A program made the translations under genes and the position numbers. A stretch of 32,502 nucleotides of DNA, taken from the IMG/VR virus record IMGVR_UViG_3300045135_002850, positions 1 through 32,502 of that record. The stretch is one strand, 5' to 3'. The notes beneath the pieces are model-generated. The model was not told the DNA's origin and made no database searches. It worked only from the letters and a program-made list of their open reading frames with translations. This DNA comes from a virus. Positions 6,978 to 13,939 of the stretch are shown piece by piece (position 1 is the stretch's first letter; each line of letters opens with the position of its first letter).

Positions 6978-7536
6978 TGATCTCCTTGAATTTTCTTTGT
7001 ATGTCTGTGTTGGGCAACTTTGATTTGAGATATTGATTTATTTTGTCGATCACTTGTTTTTTTGTCCGTTTGTCTAGATTACCATAGTTGGCCACCGATC
7101 TGCGCAGGTTACGATAGTTGGCGTCGTTTATGTTCAATGACCTCTCCAGCATGGAAAGGTTACTATAATGATCTTCGAAACTTCTGAGGTATCTTCTCAC
7201 GGCCATCACGGGCAATGGTTGCCTTTGCCTCATGGCCTGTGCCTGGTTCTTGTTCTTCAATTTTTTTGTGATCTCCGGATCTCCCGACACTATGGCCAAC
7301 ATGTTGGCGAGATCGTTGTACGACATTCTTACTCTATCGAACGTTCCATAGTGCATGGTCTGGTCTGAGTAAGATTTGGTAAACTGTTTGTGGTCTTTTA
7401 TCTGACTCATGACCGCCAGTGCAAGAAAACTGAGGTAAATCCTTTCAGTTACCTCTGGAAAGGTGAACCTTTGCAAGTCACTAAATCGCCTTATGACTTT
7501 GCCTTCGTATACATACTTTAAGAAAGGTGCTAACAT
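6970..7536 (-). CDS. Hypothetical helical basic protein, 188 aa
   Basis: Start set at ATG 7536 (MLAPFLKYVYEGK), because the perfect late box TATAAATA (7542-7549) ends exactly 5 bases before it; the frame stays open upstream through the promoter to 7632, but those upstream starts are unlikely. The protein is mainly helical, basic in its second half (RQRQPLPVMAVRRYLRS, LDKRTKKQVIDKINQYLKSK), with no membrane segment or known motif. It is followed with overlap by the Cys-rich pair. Function unknown. Confidence 0.8.
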   Translation of the reverse strand: MLAPFLKYVYEGKVIRRFSDLQRFTFPEVTERIYLSFLALAVMSQIKDHKQFTKSYSDQTMHYGTFDRVRMSYNDLANMLAIVSGDPEITKKLKNKNQAQAMRQRQPLPVMAVRRYLRSFEDHYSNLSMLERSLNINDANYRNLRRSVANYGNLDKRTKKQVIDKINQYLKSKLPNTDIQRKFKEINA

Positions 7537-7541
7537 AACCA

Positions 7542-7549
7542 TATTTATA
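7542..7549. promoter_or_regulatory. Shared divergent late box (TATAAATA / TATTTATA)
   Basis: The only exact T4 late consensus I see. On the minus strand it ends 5 bases before the ATG at 7536. Read on the plus strand as TATTTATA it also ends 5 bases before the ATG at 7555. Orientation to the minus gene is the better match. Confidence 0.7.
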
Positions 7550-7554
7550 GTACA

Positions 7555-8637
7555 ATGCAACGTAATTTTATTTTGACCGACGTAATGAAGACAGGAGATC
7601 ACCTGTCGTATGAGAACTTCATCAACGGACACAGCCTACATGACCAAGATTTTCAAATGACCGGTGAGTTTTACACCCTGCATGAGTACGACCTTGATTC
7701 TTTTGACAGGAGGTTGGCTTTGATTGACATGCGGATACATAACAACCGCGTTTTGCCAAACGAGAATTACAGGAATGACCTGGCAAATAGGTTGGAACTA
7801 CTTCATCAGCAGGGATTCAAATTTATTTTGGCCAACCCATGGGAGTCTTTAGACAACATCAAAAATCAAACTTTCATAACCGGACAGAAAATGGCAAGTG
7901 TGGACATTCCATACCCTTACCACACGTGGACAGGCGGAGTTTCTTGGTTCTGGAGTTACATGTACAACAAGCACAAGGGCAGGCAGTTCTCATTTGACCA
8001 CAAGCATAAACCATTAGAGTTTCTATATCTTAACAAGGCACCCAGAGCACACAGGGTGAAACTCTATGAACTGATGATGGCAGAGGGTCTGCTCGAAAAC
8101 AGCCTCCACACCTTTGTGGGTGCTAACCCAGGGCGCAGGCTCCCTCAGAAGTATGAACTGCCTGGGGTGAAACCAAAGGACTACCCAAGATGGGGAATGG
8201 ACCAAGAGATTTATGAACTTCCCTACAACGATACCATGTACAACATAGTGTCGGAGACCAATGACAACGACTATGAGGTGTTCATGACAGAAAAGATTTG
8301 GAAACCTATCATTGCGGGGCAGATTTTTGTAGTGCATGGAAACCATCTTTATCTACAAAAATTAAGGGAGATAGGATTCAAAACTTTTTCAAAATACTTC
8401 GACGAGAGTTATGATCTTGAGAGAGATACCGCTCAGCGTATTATAAAGATTGCAGGTTTGTGTAAATCACTGCGAGAAAAAAACTGGCAAGATCTTTATC
8501 TTTCGACTCAGTCACTTAGACAACACAACACCGAAACATTTTTTGATTCTTCAAAGTTGTCTGTACAGATCAACGAAACGATAAAATTATTTCTTGAATT
8601 TGCTGACGGCGGTGAGGTTCCTTCTCGAGAAGCCTAA
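7555..8637 (+). CDS. Glycosyltransferase-like protein (GT10/exostosin-like C-terminal half)
   Basis: 360 residues. The C-terminal half holds YNIVSETN (about 229-236) and FMTEKIWKPIIAGQIFVVHGN (about 243-263), resembling the donor-binding block of fucosyltransferase-type (GT10) and exostosin-like enzymes (E-N-S...TEK-hydrophobic-AG-P-V). The N-terminal half is not recognised. Expected role: transfer of a nucleotide-activated sugar to a glycan, in phage or host surface. Its ATG is 5 bases after the box shared with the divergent gene. Its last 51 bases overlap the convergent DUF6267-like gene. Confidence 0.6.
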   Translation: MQRNFILTDVMKTGDHLSYENFINGHSLHDQDFQMTGEFYTLHEYDLDSFDRRLALIDMRIHNNRVLPNENYRNDLANRLELLHQQGFKFILANPWESLDNIKNQTFITGQKMASVDIPYPYHTWTGGVSWFWSYMYNKHKGRQFSFDHKHKPLEFLYLNKAPRAHRVKLYELMMAEGLLENSLHTFVGANPGRRLPQKYELPGVKPKDYPRWGMDQEIYELPYNDTMYNIVSETNDNDYEVFMTEKIWKPIIAGQIFVVHGNHLYLQKLREIGFKTFSKYFDESYDLERDTAQRIIKIAGLCKSLREKNWQDLYLSTQSLRQHNTETFFDSSKLSVQINETIKLFLEFADGGEVPSREA

Positions 8638-9801
8638 TCTATCAACCAACTTGACTGCGTTGCCCGATTTGTCAACGGCAACAAATCCTTCTGGCTCTGT
8701 CACAACCAATCCGTTGTCAGTTTGCTGGAAAGATCCTATTGCCTGTGCTTGGTTCATCTTCTTCAACACAAAGGCCTTCATCGTCTGCACTGCCTTATAA
8801 AAAGTCAACATTGCCTGCAAAGGTTTCTTAGCCCTGTTCAGGAAAACAGGCATCTGCTTCATTTTATCTTGCCTTAACTGCAGGGCTTTCTGGGCCTTGA
8901 GTCCAGATATCTGTTGTTGCATCCTATCTGCGTAGAATTTTTTGAATCCCTGTAGGAACTGATTGACGTTGCTAGGCAACTGCCCTTGTTTGACCATTGC
9001 ATTGATATACATCTGGAACATGGGAACAAAGTCTTGATTCTGTCCTAACACGCTTGATAAGTTTGTAGGCACTGCGTTCAGCAACGTTTCTAATTTTTCT
9101 ATACCGCTAAAGAACTTCTTGGTCTCGTCGTCTGTAAATTTTGCACTGCCAGACACATCCTTGTAGGTTGCATTGTCAAAGAACACGTCAGGACTTTTTG
9201 TGAATGAATCAACGTCCGCTCCTGCTTGAGCATTCATGTCAGCCAAAGAGTCGCCAACATAACTTGTATGGAATATAATTCCAACTTTCGCTCTGTCTAC
9301 CTGTGCCCCGAGGCTTCCTTGTTCAGGTACGGCATAAGTGATCGTGTTCGGCGTAAATGTTATGTGGGGTTTGCCGTCTACATTTTTCCTAACTATGTCT
9401 TCGTCTGTGAAAAGTAAATCACCTTGCACAACTCCTCGGATGTTCAGTTTCTTTAGATGAACGAGACACTTCAACAACTTCTGGCCAAGATCTTCGGTTC
9501 CGTGATTCTTAGCGATGTCTTTTTTAGTGTAATTAATTTTGGCATTCTGAGCAAACACTGACTTTGTGCCAACGAAAAATTTTCCATTTGCAGGATTGGT
9601 TCCACAGACCACAGCAGGTGCTCCGTCCCACTTCACGGACACGCTCATTGCTTCTGAACTGGTCCCCTTCAATGTAAGCAACAGTCCTCTGAAATACTCC
9701 ACAACGGCCTTGCCACCTTCGTAACCATCGGTAATGATGATGTCTTCTATGTGTTCTAGATGGGTCCTTTTAAATTCAGTAAGGACGTCTTCGATGAGCA
9801 T
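8587..9801 (-). CDS. DUF6267-like protein with nucleotidyltransferase-type KWDG motif
   Basis: 404 residues. VSVKWDGAPAVVCG (about 54-67, Lys57) resembles motif I of DNA/RNA ligases and capping enzymes (KxDG), RGVVQGDLLFT (about 122-132) resembles motif III, and KVGIIFHTSY may be a motif IV counterpart. The C-terminal half is helical and Gln/Lys-rich. I associate it with the DUF6267 family of phage proteins by memory, not by search. If active, it would form a Lys-AMP intermediate on an unknown nucleic acid or protein target. It follows the 99-residue gene by 2 bases and its end overlaps the convergent glycosyltransferase-like gene by 51 bases. Confidence 0.7.
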   Translation of the reverse strand: MLIEDVLTEFKRTHLEHIEDIIITDGYEGGKAVVEYFRGLLLTLKGTSSEAMSVSVKWDGAPAVVCGTNPANGKFFVGTKSVFAQNAKINYTKKDIAKNHGTEDLGQKLLKCLVHLKKLNIRGVVQGDLLFTDEDIVRKNVDGKPHITFTPNTITYAVPEQGSLGAQVDRAKVGIIFHTSYVGDSLADMNAQAGADVDSFTKSPDVFFDNATYKDVSGSAKFTDDETKKFFSGIEKLETLLNAVPTNLSSVLGQNQDFVPMFQMYINAMVKQGQLPSNVNQFLQGFKKFYADRMQQQISGLKAQKALQLRQDKMKQMPVFLNRAKKPLQAMLTFYKAVQTMKAFVLKKMNQAQAIGSFQQTDNGLVVTEPEGFVAVDKSGNAVKLVDRLGFSRRNLTAVSKFKK

Positions 9802-9803
9802 AA

Positions 9804-10103
9804 TTAGTCCTCGTTGTATTCACCGTCAATTGTCTTGAGGACATTTTTCTTGATGTCTTTGTTCTCCTTGATTCTAGCCACTCCTTTTGAGAATTTTGAA
9901 CTGTCCATGGCTTTCATCGACGAATAGAATTTTTTCTCTAATTTGAATGCGGTGTCCTGGTCAAAGTTTTCGCGAATGTAGGTCATTAGTCTAATTGCTG
10001 AGTCTAAGATGTGTGAGGCACGGCTCTCGACCACTTCTTCTTTGTCTCTTTTCAAAGGCATAGAACTCAACTCTTCTAATAAACTTTTAGTATGTTTTTG
10101 CAT
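9804..10103 (-). CDS. Hypothetical helical protein, 99 aa
   Basis: Start set at ATG 10103 (MQKHTKSLLEELSSMPLKRD), 8 bases after the late box AGTAAATA (10112-10119); seven further codons upstream are open but would cover the promoter. The protein is charged, helical and mildly basic, with an acidic C-terminus (GEYNED). It lies 2 bases before the DUF6267-like gene, so the two are an operon and possibly partners. Function unknown. Confidence 0.8.
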   Translation of the reverse strand: MQKHTKSLLEELSSMPLKRDKEEVVESRASHILDSAIRLMTYIRENFDQDTAFKLEKKFYSSMKAMDSSKFSKGVARIKENKDIKKNVLKTIDGEYNED

Positions 10104-10111
10104 TCTAATGG

Positions 10112-10119
10112 TATTTACT
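10112..10119 (-). promoter_or_regulatory. Late promoter box AGTAAATA
   Basis: Ends 8 bases before the ATG at 10103; it drives the 99-residue and DUF6267-like genes. Confidence 0.65.
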
Positions 10120-10195
10120 ATCAATTGTACTACAATTAAAGCAAATGTCTACTGGTTATTTTGTTTAAATGCATTCGTCCTATAACTAATTTACA

Positions 10196-10639
10196 ATGCA
10201 TTCAAAAAAACAACTGTTCCGGCGTATGTATTCACATCCTGACCCAGATATTGACATGGAGGGCGAGTTTTGGCCAATGATGGGTATATTGGCCACTATA
10301 CTTGGCCTGTGGACAGCGTTGGTGCATTTGATAGACTATCTGACCTTCGATAAGATTCCATGGTGGGCGGAACCTTTCACTATTATACCGTTGTTTTTGG
10401 TTATCATTATGAAAGAACTTTATGACAGTCTCAATCCATTGCACTGGTGGCCCATGTTTTGGGGGTACCAGGTCAAATTGCCAGACCAAAGTCGGATCAC
10501 TATCAGGCCACTCGACGAGGAGGCCATCTATAAGAAGTATGGGGGCAAGTTCAACGTGTTCATAGTCGACTACGAACAGATCAAGTTCCGCAAGAAGAAA
10601 GACGCGGTATACTTTGGACTCACCAATGTTATTTCTTAG
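10196..10639 (+). CDS. Membrane protein, 147 aa
   Basis: Two hydrophobic segments (about residues 26-48, MMGILATILGLWTALVHLID, and 60-75, AEPFTIIPLFLVIIMKELY), rich in Trp, followed by a soluble basic tail of about 65 residues. The N-terminus is short and charged. No Shine-Dalgarno sequence; TATAACTA (one mismatch to the T4 late box) ends 7 bases before the ATG, so it may belong to the late class. It overlaps the convergent 53-residue gene by 11 bases. Possible role in lysis or the envelope; not established. Confidence 0.75.
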   Translation: MHSKKQLFRRMYSHPDPDIDMEGEFWPMMGILATILGLWTALVHLIDYLTFDKIPWWAEPFTIIPLFLVIIMKELYDSLNPLHWWPMFWGYQVKLPDQSRITIRPLDEEAIYKKYGGKFNVFIVDYEQIKFRKKKDAVYFGLTNVIS

Positions 10640-10790
10640 TGCTAGGCATGAAAACAGCACCATGAACTTGGTCATACAACTTTAACTTGTCTGACAGTTC
10701 CTTGACGATCTGTTGGTACTCGCTTACCTGTACCTGGAGATTGCCTACCTCTCCTTCTAGCATTCTTATTTTTTGTTGTAGGTCTTCCAT
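10629..10790 (-). CDS. Small coiled-coil protein, 53 aa
   Basis: Begins MEDLQQKIRMLEGEVGNLQV and continues with heptad-spaced Leu/Val/Ile to about residue 42, then a short tail (VHGAVFMPSTKK). The ATG abuts the stop codon of the radical SAM gene (TAAATG) and has a strong AAGGAGG ribosome site, which lies within the end of that gene. Probably a dimerising helix; partner unknown. Confidence 0.75.
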   Translation of the reverse strand: MEDLQQKIRMLEGEVGNLQVQVSEYQQIVKELSDKLKLYDQVHGAVFMPSTKK

Positions 10791-11909
10791 TTATCCTCCT
10801 TTGTTTTTTAATAGATGTAATAGTTCCTGAAGATACACTTCATGATCTAGTTTTTTGAATGATTTTGTAAAGTCCAACTCTTTGTAGAATCTATCCCTTG
10901 CACCTTTATCAAAGGTAGAGTCGTCTAATTTCTTACACACGGTGTCCTTGCCAATTTTGAGATCACTCAACTTTTCTTTTATGAATTCCTTCTGTTCTGC
11001 ATTAAAAATCGAGAAAGAGTAATACTGTGGGGTGTCCACAAAATTCAGCATCCATACCAACTTGTTCTGCATCAACCATTCTGTGAGCTTGGGTAGGTGC
11101 AGTACGTTTAGGCAACTGATAGTGGGTGCAATCATTAAAGTGAAGCATGATTCTTTCTGGAGTGCCTTCATTTCTTTCAAATTTTCTTCGACGTCGTGCC
11201 ATCTGCCGTTTGACCTAATATATTCAAAAAGGTCACCAGTTGCGTCAATGCTTAGACACAAATCTATCTTGTTGAAATGCGTGGAGATTTCTTTGAGCTT
11301 GTCCGGCACAGGCACGGTCCCGTTGGTGACGTAGGCCAGGCTTATTTTTTTAGACATGCCTTTCTCTACTAGATGTTCGAGTACATTCAAGTGGTCAAAG
11401 TTTTTGAAGGGCTCGCCTCCCAGCACCTCTATTGTTTCTAGGTGCGTCAGGTCGTTGGCCAGTATCGATTCTACCGGAGTCCTTTTGTATGGTTTTTTGT
11501 CTAGCATCTTGTCACCAAGTTTGGCTTGAAACTCGATCCACAAGCCAGAACTGATTTCTGGCTGACAGGTTCTGCAGGCAAGGTTGCATACGTTGCCGGA
11601 ATCTATCACGAGGTGCTTCAATTGTTTACTTTGGTTCTCCTCCTCTGTCTCACTTTCTGTTTTGTGTTTTGAAAATTGCTGTCTTTTAGACACAACACCG
11701 TTTTTTTCACAGGTCCAACAGAAATCGCAGAGTGGGTTTTTGATACCATTCGCGAGATCTTCCCTGAGAGTCTTTAACTCCTTGTCGTTGTTCAGTGCAT
11801 GATGGCTGTCAAATTTGTTTTGAGATTTTATGTGACAACACACGTGCCCTTGTCGGTAGTCAAACCCTGCTGTAGCCAGCGAACAATATGTGTCTCTATT
11901 CATTCCCAT
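10791..11909 (-). CDS. Radical SAM protein with N-terminal twitch-type Cys motifs
   Basis: 372 residues. The motif CNLACRTC (Cys108, 112, 115) is the radical SAM 4Fe-4S site and is followed by GGEPF. N-terminal Cys9, Cys24-Cys25, Cys61, Cys64 and Cys67 form the same auxiliary-cluster layout as the enzyme at 1-1270. Start chosen at the second in-frame ATG (11909), because the late box GTTAAATA (11915-11922) ends 5 bases before it; the first ATG at 11924 lies in the box. Substrate unknown; the SPASM/twitch class often modifies peptides or carbohydrates. The 53-residue coiled-coil gene follows without a gap. Confidence 0.9.
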   Translation of the reverse strand: MGMNRDTYCSLATAGFDYRQGHVCCHIKSQNKFDSHHALNNDKELKTLREDLANGIKNPLCDFCWTCEKNGVVSKRQQFSKHKTESETEEENQSKQLKHLVIDSGNVCNLACRTCQPEISSGLWIEFQAKLGDKMLDKKPYKRTPVESILANDLTHLETIEVLGGEPFKNFDHLNVLEHLVEKGMSKKISLAYVTNGTVPVPDKLKEISTHFNKIDLCLSIDATGDLFEYIRSNGRWHDVEENLKEMKALQKESCFTLMIAPTISCLNVLHLPKLTEWLMQNKLVWMLNFVDTPQYYSFSIFNAEQKEFIKEKLSDLKIGKDTVCKKLDDSTFDKGARDRFYKELDFTKSFKKLDHEVYLQELLHLLKNKGG

Positions 11910-11914
11910 GGAAT

Positions 11915-11922
11915 TATTTAAC
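11915..11922 (-). promoter_or_regulatory. Late promoter box GTTAAATA
   Basis: Ends 5 bases before the ATG at 11909 and decides the start of the radical SAM gene. Confidence 0.7.
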
Positions 11923-11941
11923 ATGGCGAAAAATATTAAAT

Positions 11942-12085
11942 TTATTTGCCTTGTCCCCTATAAGACTTGTAAGATCTCTTCTTGTGCTTGTTCATAGAGC
12001 TCATTTTTATTCGACTCTTGTTCTTGCCTTGTGAAGTCTTTTTGGGTCTTCCTGGTGTGTATCCGGATGTGTTGTGTATAGCCAT
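11942..12085 (-). CDS. Small basic protein, 47 aa
   Basis: Begins MAIHNTSGYTPGRPKKTSQG and is rich in Lys, Arg, Ser, Gly and Tyr to the end (KKRSYKSYRGQGK). No Shine-Dalgarno sequence; the box ATATAATA (12091-12098) ends 5 bases before the ATG. Such short, strongly basic late proteins can bind nucleic acid or be packaged, but I do not recognise a family. Confidence 0.75.
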   Translation of the reverse strand: MAIHNTSGYTPGRPKKTSQGKNKSRIKMSSMNKHKKRSYKSYRGQGK

Positions 12086-12090
12086 GTTGT

Positions 12091-12098
12091 TATTATAT
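12091..12098 (-). promoter_or_regulatory. Late-like promoter box ATATAATA
   Basis: Variant of the TAAATA box with the same 5-base spacing to the ATG at 12085. Confidence 0.5.
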
Positions 12099-12128
12099 AG
12101 TAGACACAATTATCGTCAACCTGTATAA

Positions 12129-12136
12129 TGTAAATA
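12129..12136 (+). promoter_or_regulatory. Late promoter box TGTAAATA
   Basis: Plus-strand box ending 5 bases before the ATG at 12142, divergent from the minus box at 12091. Confidence 0.65.
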
Positions 12137-12141
12137 CAAAT

Positions 12142-12582
12142 ATGATCAAGTTCGCCCTCAAGTGTGAATGTTCCGCCAAGTTCGAAGGCTGGTTCCCAAG
12201 CAACGAAGACTACGAAAACCAGTTGGCAAAGGGACAGTTGTTATGTCCCATGTGCGACAGCACCCGAGTGCATAAAGACATAATGGCACCCGCGGTTGGT
12301 AAAAAGTCCACGGCCAGAAAACGAGGCAAGGCCAAAATGGAAGAGCTCACAGGAGATCAGATGGTTATGGGAGGGCAGGCCCGGACACTGCTGAAGCAGA
12401 TACAGAATCATGTGGAGAAAAATTTCGAGAACGTTGGTAAAAAGTTTGCCCGGGAGGCCAGGAAGGCACACAATGGTGAAAGGAATCTGGAGTTCTATGG
12501 CAAACCCACAAAGAAGGAAGTCACTGAATTAACAAATGAAGGCATAGACCTGTTCGCGGTGCCCAAGGTCAAAGACAATTAG
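12142..12582 (+). CDS. DUF1178 family protein
   Basis: 146 residues. The N-terminus MIKFALKCECSAKFEGWFPS with Cys8/Cys10, then LLCPMCDS and HKDIMAPAV, matches the DUF1178 family known mainly from proteobacterial chromosomes. The paired CXC and CXXC suggest a zinc-ribbon-like fold. The middle is basic and the C-terminus carries helical segments. Function of the family is unknown. Probably acquired from a bacterial host; here it is under a phage late box with no Shine-Dalgarno sequence. Confidence 0.85.
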   Translation: MIKFALKCECSAKFEGWFPSNEDYENQLAKGQLLCPMCDSTRVHKDIMAPAVGKKSTARKRGKAKMEELTGDQMVMGGQARTLLKQIQNHVEKNFENVGKKFAREARKAHNGERNLEFYGKPTKKEVTELTNEGIDLFAVPKVKDN

Positions 12583-12610
12583 TCGCAAGAACACTGGCTT
12601 TCCTAGCCGG

Positions 12611-12639
12611 TTGACTTTATACACTTCTTAGTATATAAT
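12611..12639 (+). promoter_or_regulatory. Sigma70-type promoter P0
   Basis: TTGACT, 17 bases, then a perfect TATAAT, preceded by GG as in the early promoters (GGTTGAC). It would initiate near 12646 and drive the 12717 gene. It is the only early-type promoter seen inside the late region. Confidence 0.8.
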
Positions 12640-12716
12640 TGTAGCATGATTCGTAGGATAACAGAGATTGAAACTCCGGCGCATCGTAAATTAACAAACA
12701 AGGAAAGAGGAACAAT

Positions 12717-13088
12717 ATGCTAAAAGGTATGTTTAATACACTTTTTCCAACTACTAAGAAGGAAAATAAAACCATGGCAAACTCAACTCAATACGTTGTA
12801 TACACAAGAAACTTCAGATCAAGAGCGAAGCAGATTGGTGTATTCGCCGAGCCGGCTTCTTCATACAAAGTGAATGGTGAAGTACACGGTGGTAAAATCA
12901 AGTTCAAAAACCTAGCAGTAAAAAACACTGCAAGAAAGACAGCGACTAACAAGTTGTTATCTAAAGGTATTGATTTTACAGTAGAAGTTTTAGGTGTCGC
13001 ACCTAAGAACTCTGCATTGACTATGAAAGCGAACATCATTTCATTGTTGAAAAAATCAGGCAGAAAAGTAATCAACTACTCTGCTTAA
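12717..13088 (+). CDS. Small basic protein, 123 aa (or 104 aa)
   Basis: Two starts are possible: ATG 12717 with AGAGGA before it, or ATG 12774 (MANSTQYVVYTRNFRSRAKQ) with AAGGA before it. The common body is basic and predicted beta/alpha (VNGEVHGGKIKFKNLAVKN, KGIDFTVEVLGVAPKN). No motif is recognised; the charge and the strong promoter suggest an abundant nucleic-acid-binding protein. It has its own sigma70 promoter and a strong terminator immediately after, so it is expressed as an independent unit, probably from early infection. Confidence 0.8.
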   Translation: MLKGMFNTLFPTTKKENKTMANSTQYVVYTRNFRSRAKQIGVFAEPASSYKVNGEVHGGKIKFKNLAVKNTARKTATNKLLSKGIDFTVEVLGVAPKNSALTMKANIISLLKKSGRKVINYSA

Positions 13089-13113
13089 TTCCCAATAGTT
13101 AAGTTGTTGGAGT

Positions 13114-13142
13114 GGGCGATAGCAATATCGCCCTCTCTTTTA
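13114..13142 (+). terminator. Rho-independent terminator after the 12717 gene
   Basis: Perfect 8-bp stem GGGCGATA/TATCGCCC with a GCAA tetraloop, followed by TCTCTTTT. Confidence 0.9.
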
Positions 13143-13261
13143 AGACATAAGTAAAGATGAGACAAGAGTAACAAGACAAGACGCAGAAGACATAACAAAC
13201 CTCCCGCCCTATTTTAGATACAGACTACCTCACAAAAATAAACAATAAAGAAAGAGCAAAC

Positions 13262-13462
13262 ATGAGCAATCAAGGAACAGTGAAATGGTTCAACGCCTCC
13301 AAGGGTTTTGGATTCATCGCACAAGAAGACAAGGACGTCTTCGTACACATATCAGCAGTCGAGGCCGCGGGCCTGACTTCGTTGAACGAAGGCGACACAG
13401 TTACGTTTGAAACACAGGATGGTCCTAAGGGTCCAAGCGCTGTGAATCTATCAGTAGCGTAA
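13262..13462 (+). CDS. Cold-shock protein (CspA family)
   Basis: 66 residues, full length for the family. It begins [19 protein letters not shown] with RNP1 (KGFGFI) and has RNP2 (VFVHI), so the single-stranded RNA/DNA-binding OB fold is complete. Expected role: RNA chaperone preventing secondary structure in mRNA, in the cytoplasm. A long A-rich leader (13143-13261) precedes it; I found no clear promoter in it. A weak ribosome site (AAAGAAAGAG) precedes the ATG, and a strong terminator follows. Confidence 0.97.
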   Translation: MSNQGTVKWFNASKGFGFIAQEDKDVFVHISAVEAAGLTSLNEGDTVTFETQDGPKGPSAVNLSVA

Positions 13463-13478
13463 ATTTAGATATAGAAAG

Positions 13479-13509
13479 GGGCGGTAGGCGACTATCGCCC
13501 TTTTTTTTT
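13479..13509 (+). terminator. Rho-independent terminator after csp
   Basis: 9-bp stem GGGCGGTAG/CTATCGCCC (one G-U), GCGA tetraloop, then nine T. The reverse strand could also terminate weakly (TTTCT after the stem), serving the convergent minus operon that ends at 13544. Confidence 0.92.
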
Positions 13510-13543
13510 GTGACTGTCGAATACCTTGGTAAAAAAGTAGAAA

Positions 13544-13921
13544 TTAGAACAGATGATTTGAATCGTCTGTGAAGACACATTCAACACCGGCCTTAGTCCA
13601 ACCATTGGAATTTATCAATGCAGTTTTCCTGGTGTTGTATTGTCCGGCCCAATCATCGGCTTCAGCCGTCCCAGCACCTTTAGTTCCAAAATCGAAGGTA
13701 TATTTCAATTGAGTGTTGTCTCCGTTGCCGTCGGCGACCAGAGCCCATTGCACACGAGTGCAACATTCGTCTATCACTGCCAATGCTTCGTCTGTAAAAA
13801 AGAATGTCTTCGCCGCATCTGTGTCTGCGAAAGATTGTAATGTCGCCCAATCATGCTCAGGTTGACTGATTAGTTTGGTATTTTTGTTATATGTACCGAA
13901 TAGGTTATCTGAATTTGGCAT
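13544..13921 (-). CDS. Hypothetical protein, 125 aa
   Basis: Acidic, aromatic protein (for example EHDWATLQSFADTDAAKTFF and TFDFGTKGAGTAEADDWAGQ), three Cys, no signal peptide. It is the third gene of the operon starting at 16146, 18 bases after the UDP-sugar dehydrogenase, with a GGAG ribosome site. Family not recognised. It has a small-virion-protein look and its own ribosome site, which suggests higher expression than the two enzymes upstream, but its job is unknown. Confidence 0.8.
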   Translation of the reverse strand: MPNSDNLFGTYNKNTKLISQPEHDWATLQSFADTDAAKTFFFTDEALAVIDECCTRVQWALVADGNGDNTQLKYTFDFGTKGAGTAEADDWAGQYNTRKTALINSNGWTKAGVECVFTDDSNHLF

Positions 13922-13939
13922 ATTTTTTAAAACTCCGTT

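Noticed and set aside
7537-7632. N-terminal extension of the 188-residue protein to 220 residues
   Set aside because: It would include the perfect late box and the start of the divergent gene; the box spacing points to ATG 7536.
10629-10639. Frameshift between the 10196 and 10629 genes
   Set aside because: They are on opposite strands and simply converge with an 11-base overlap.
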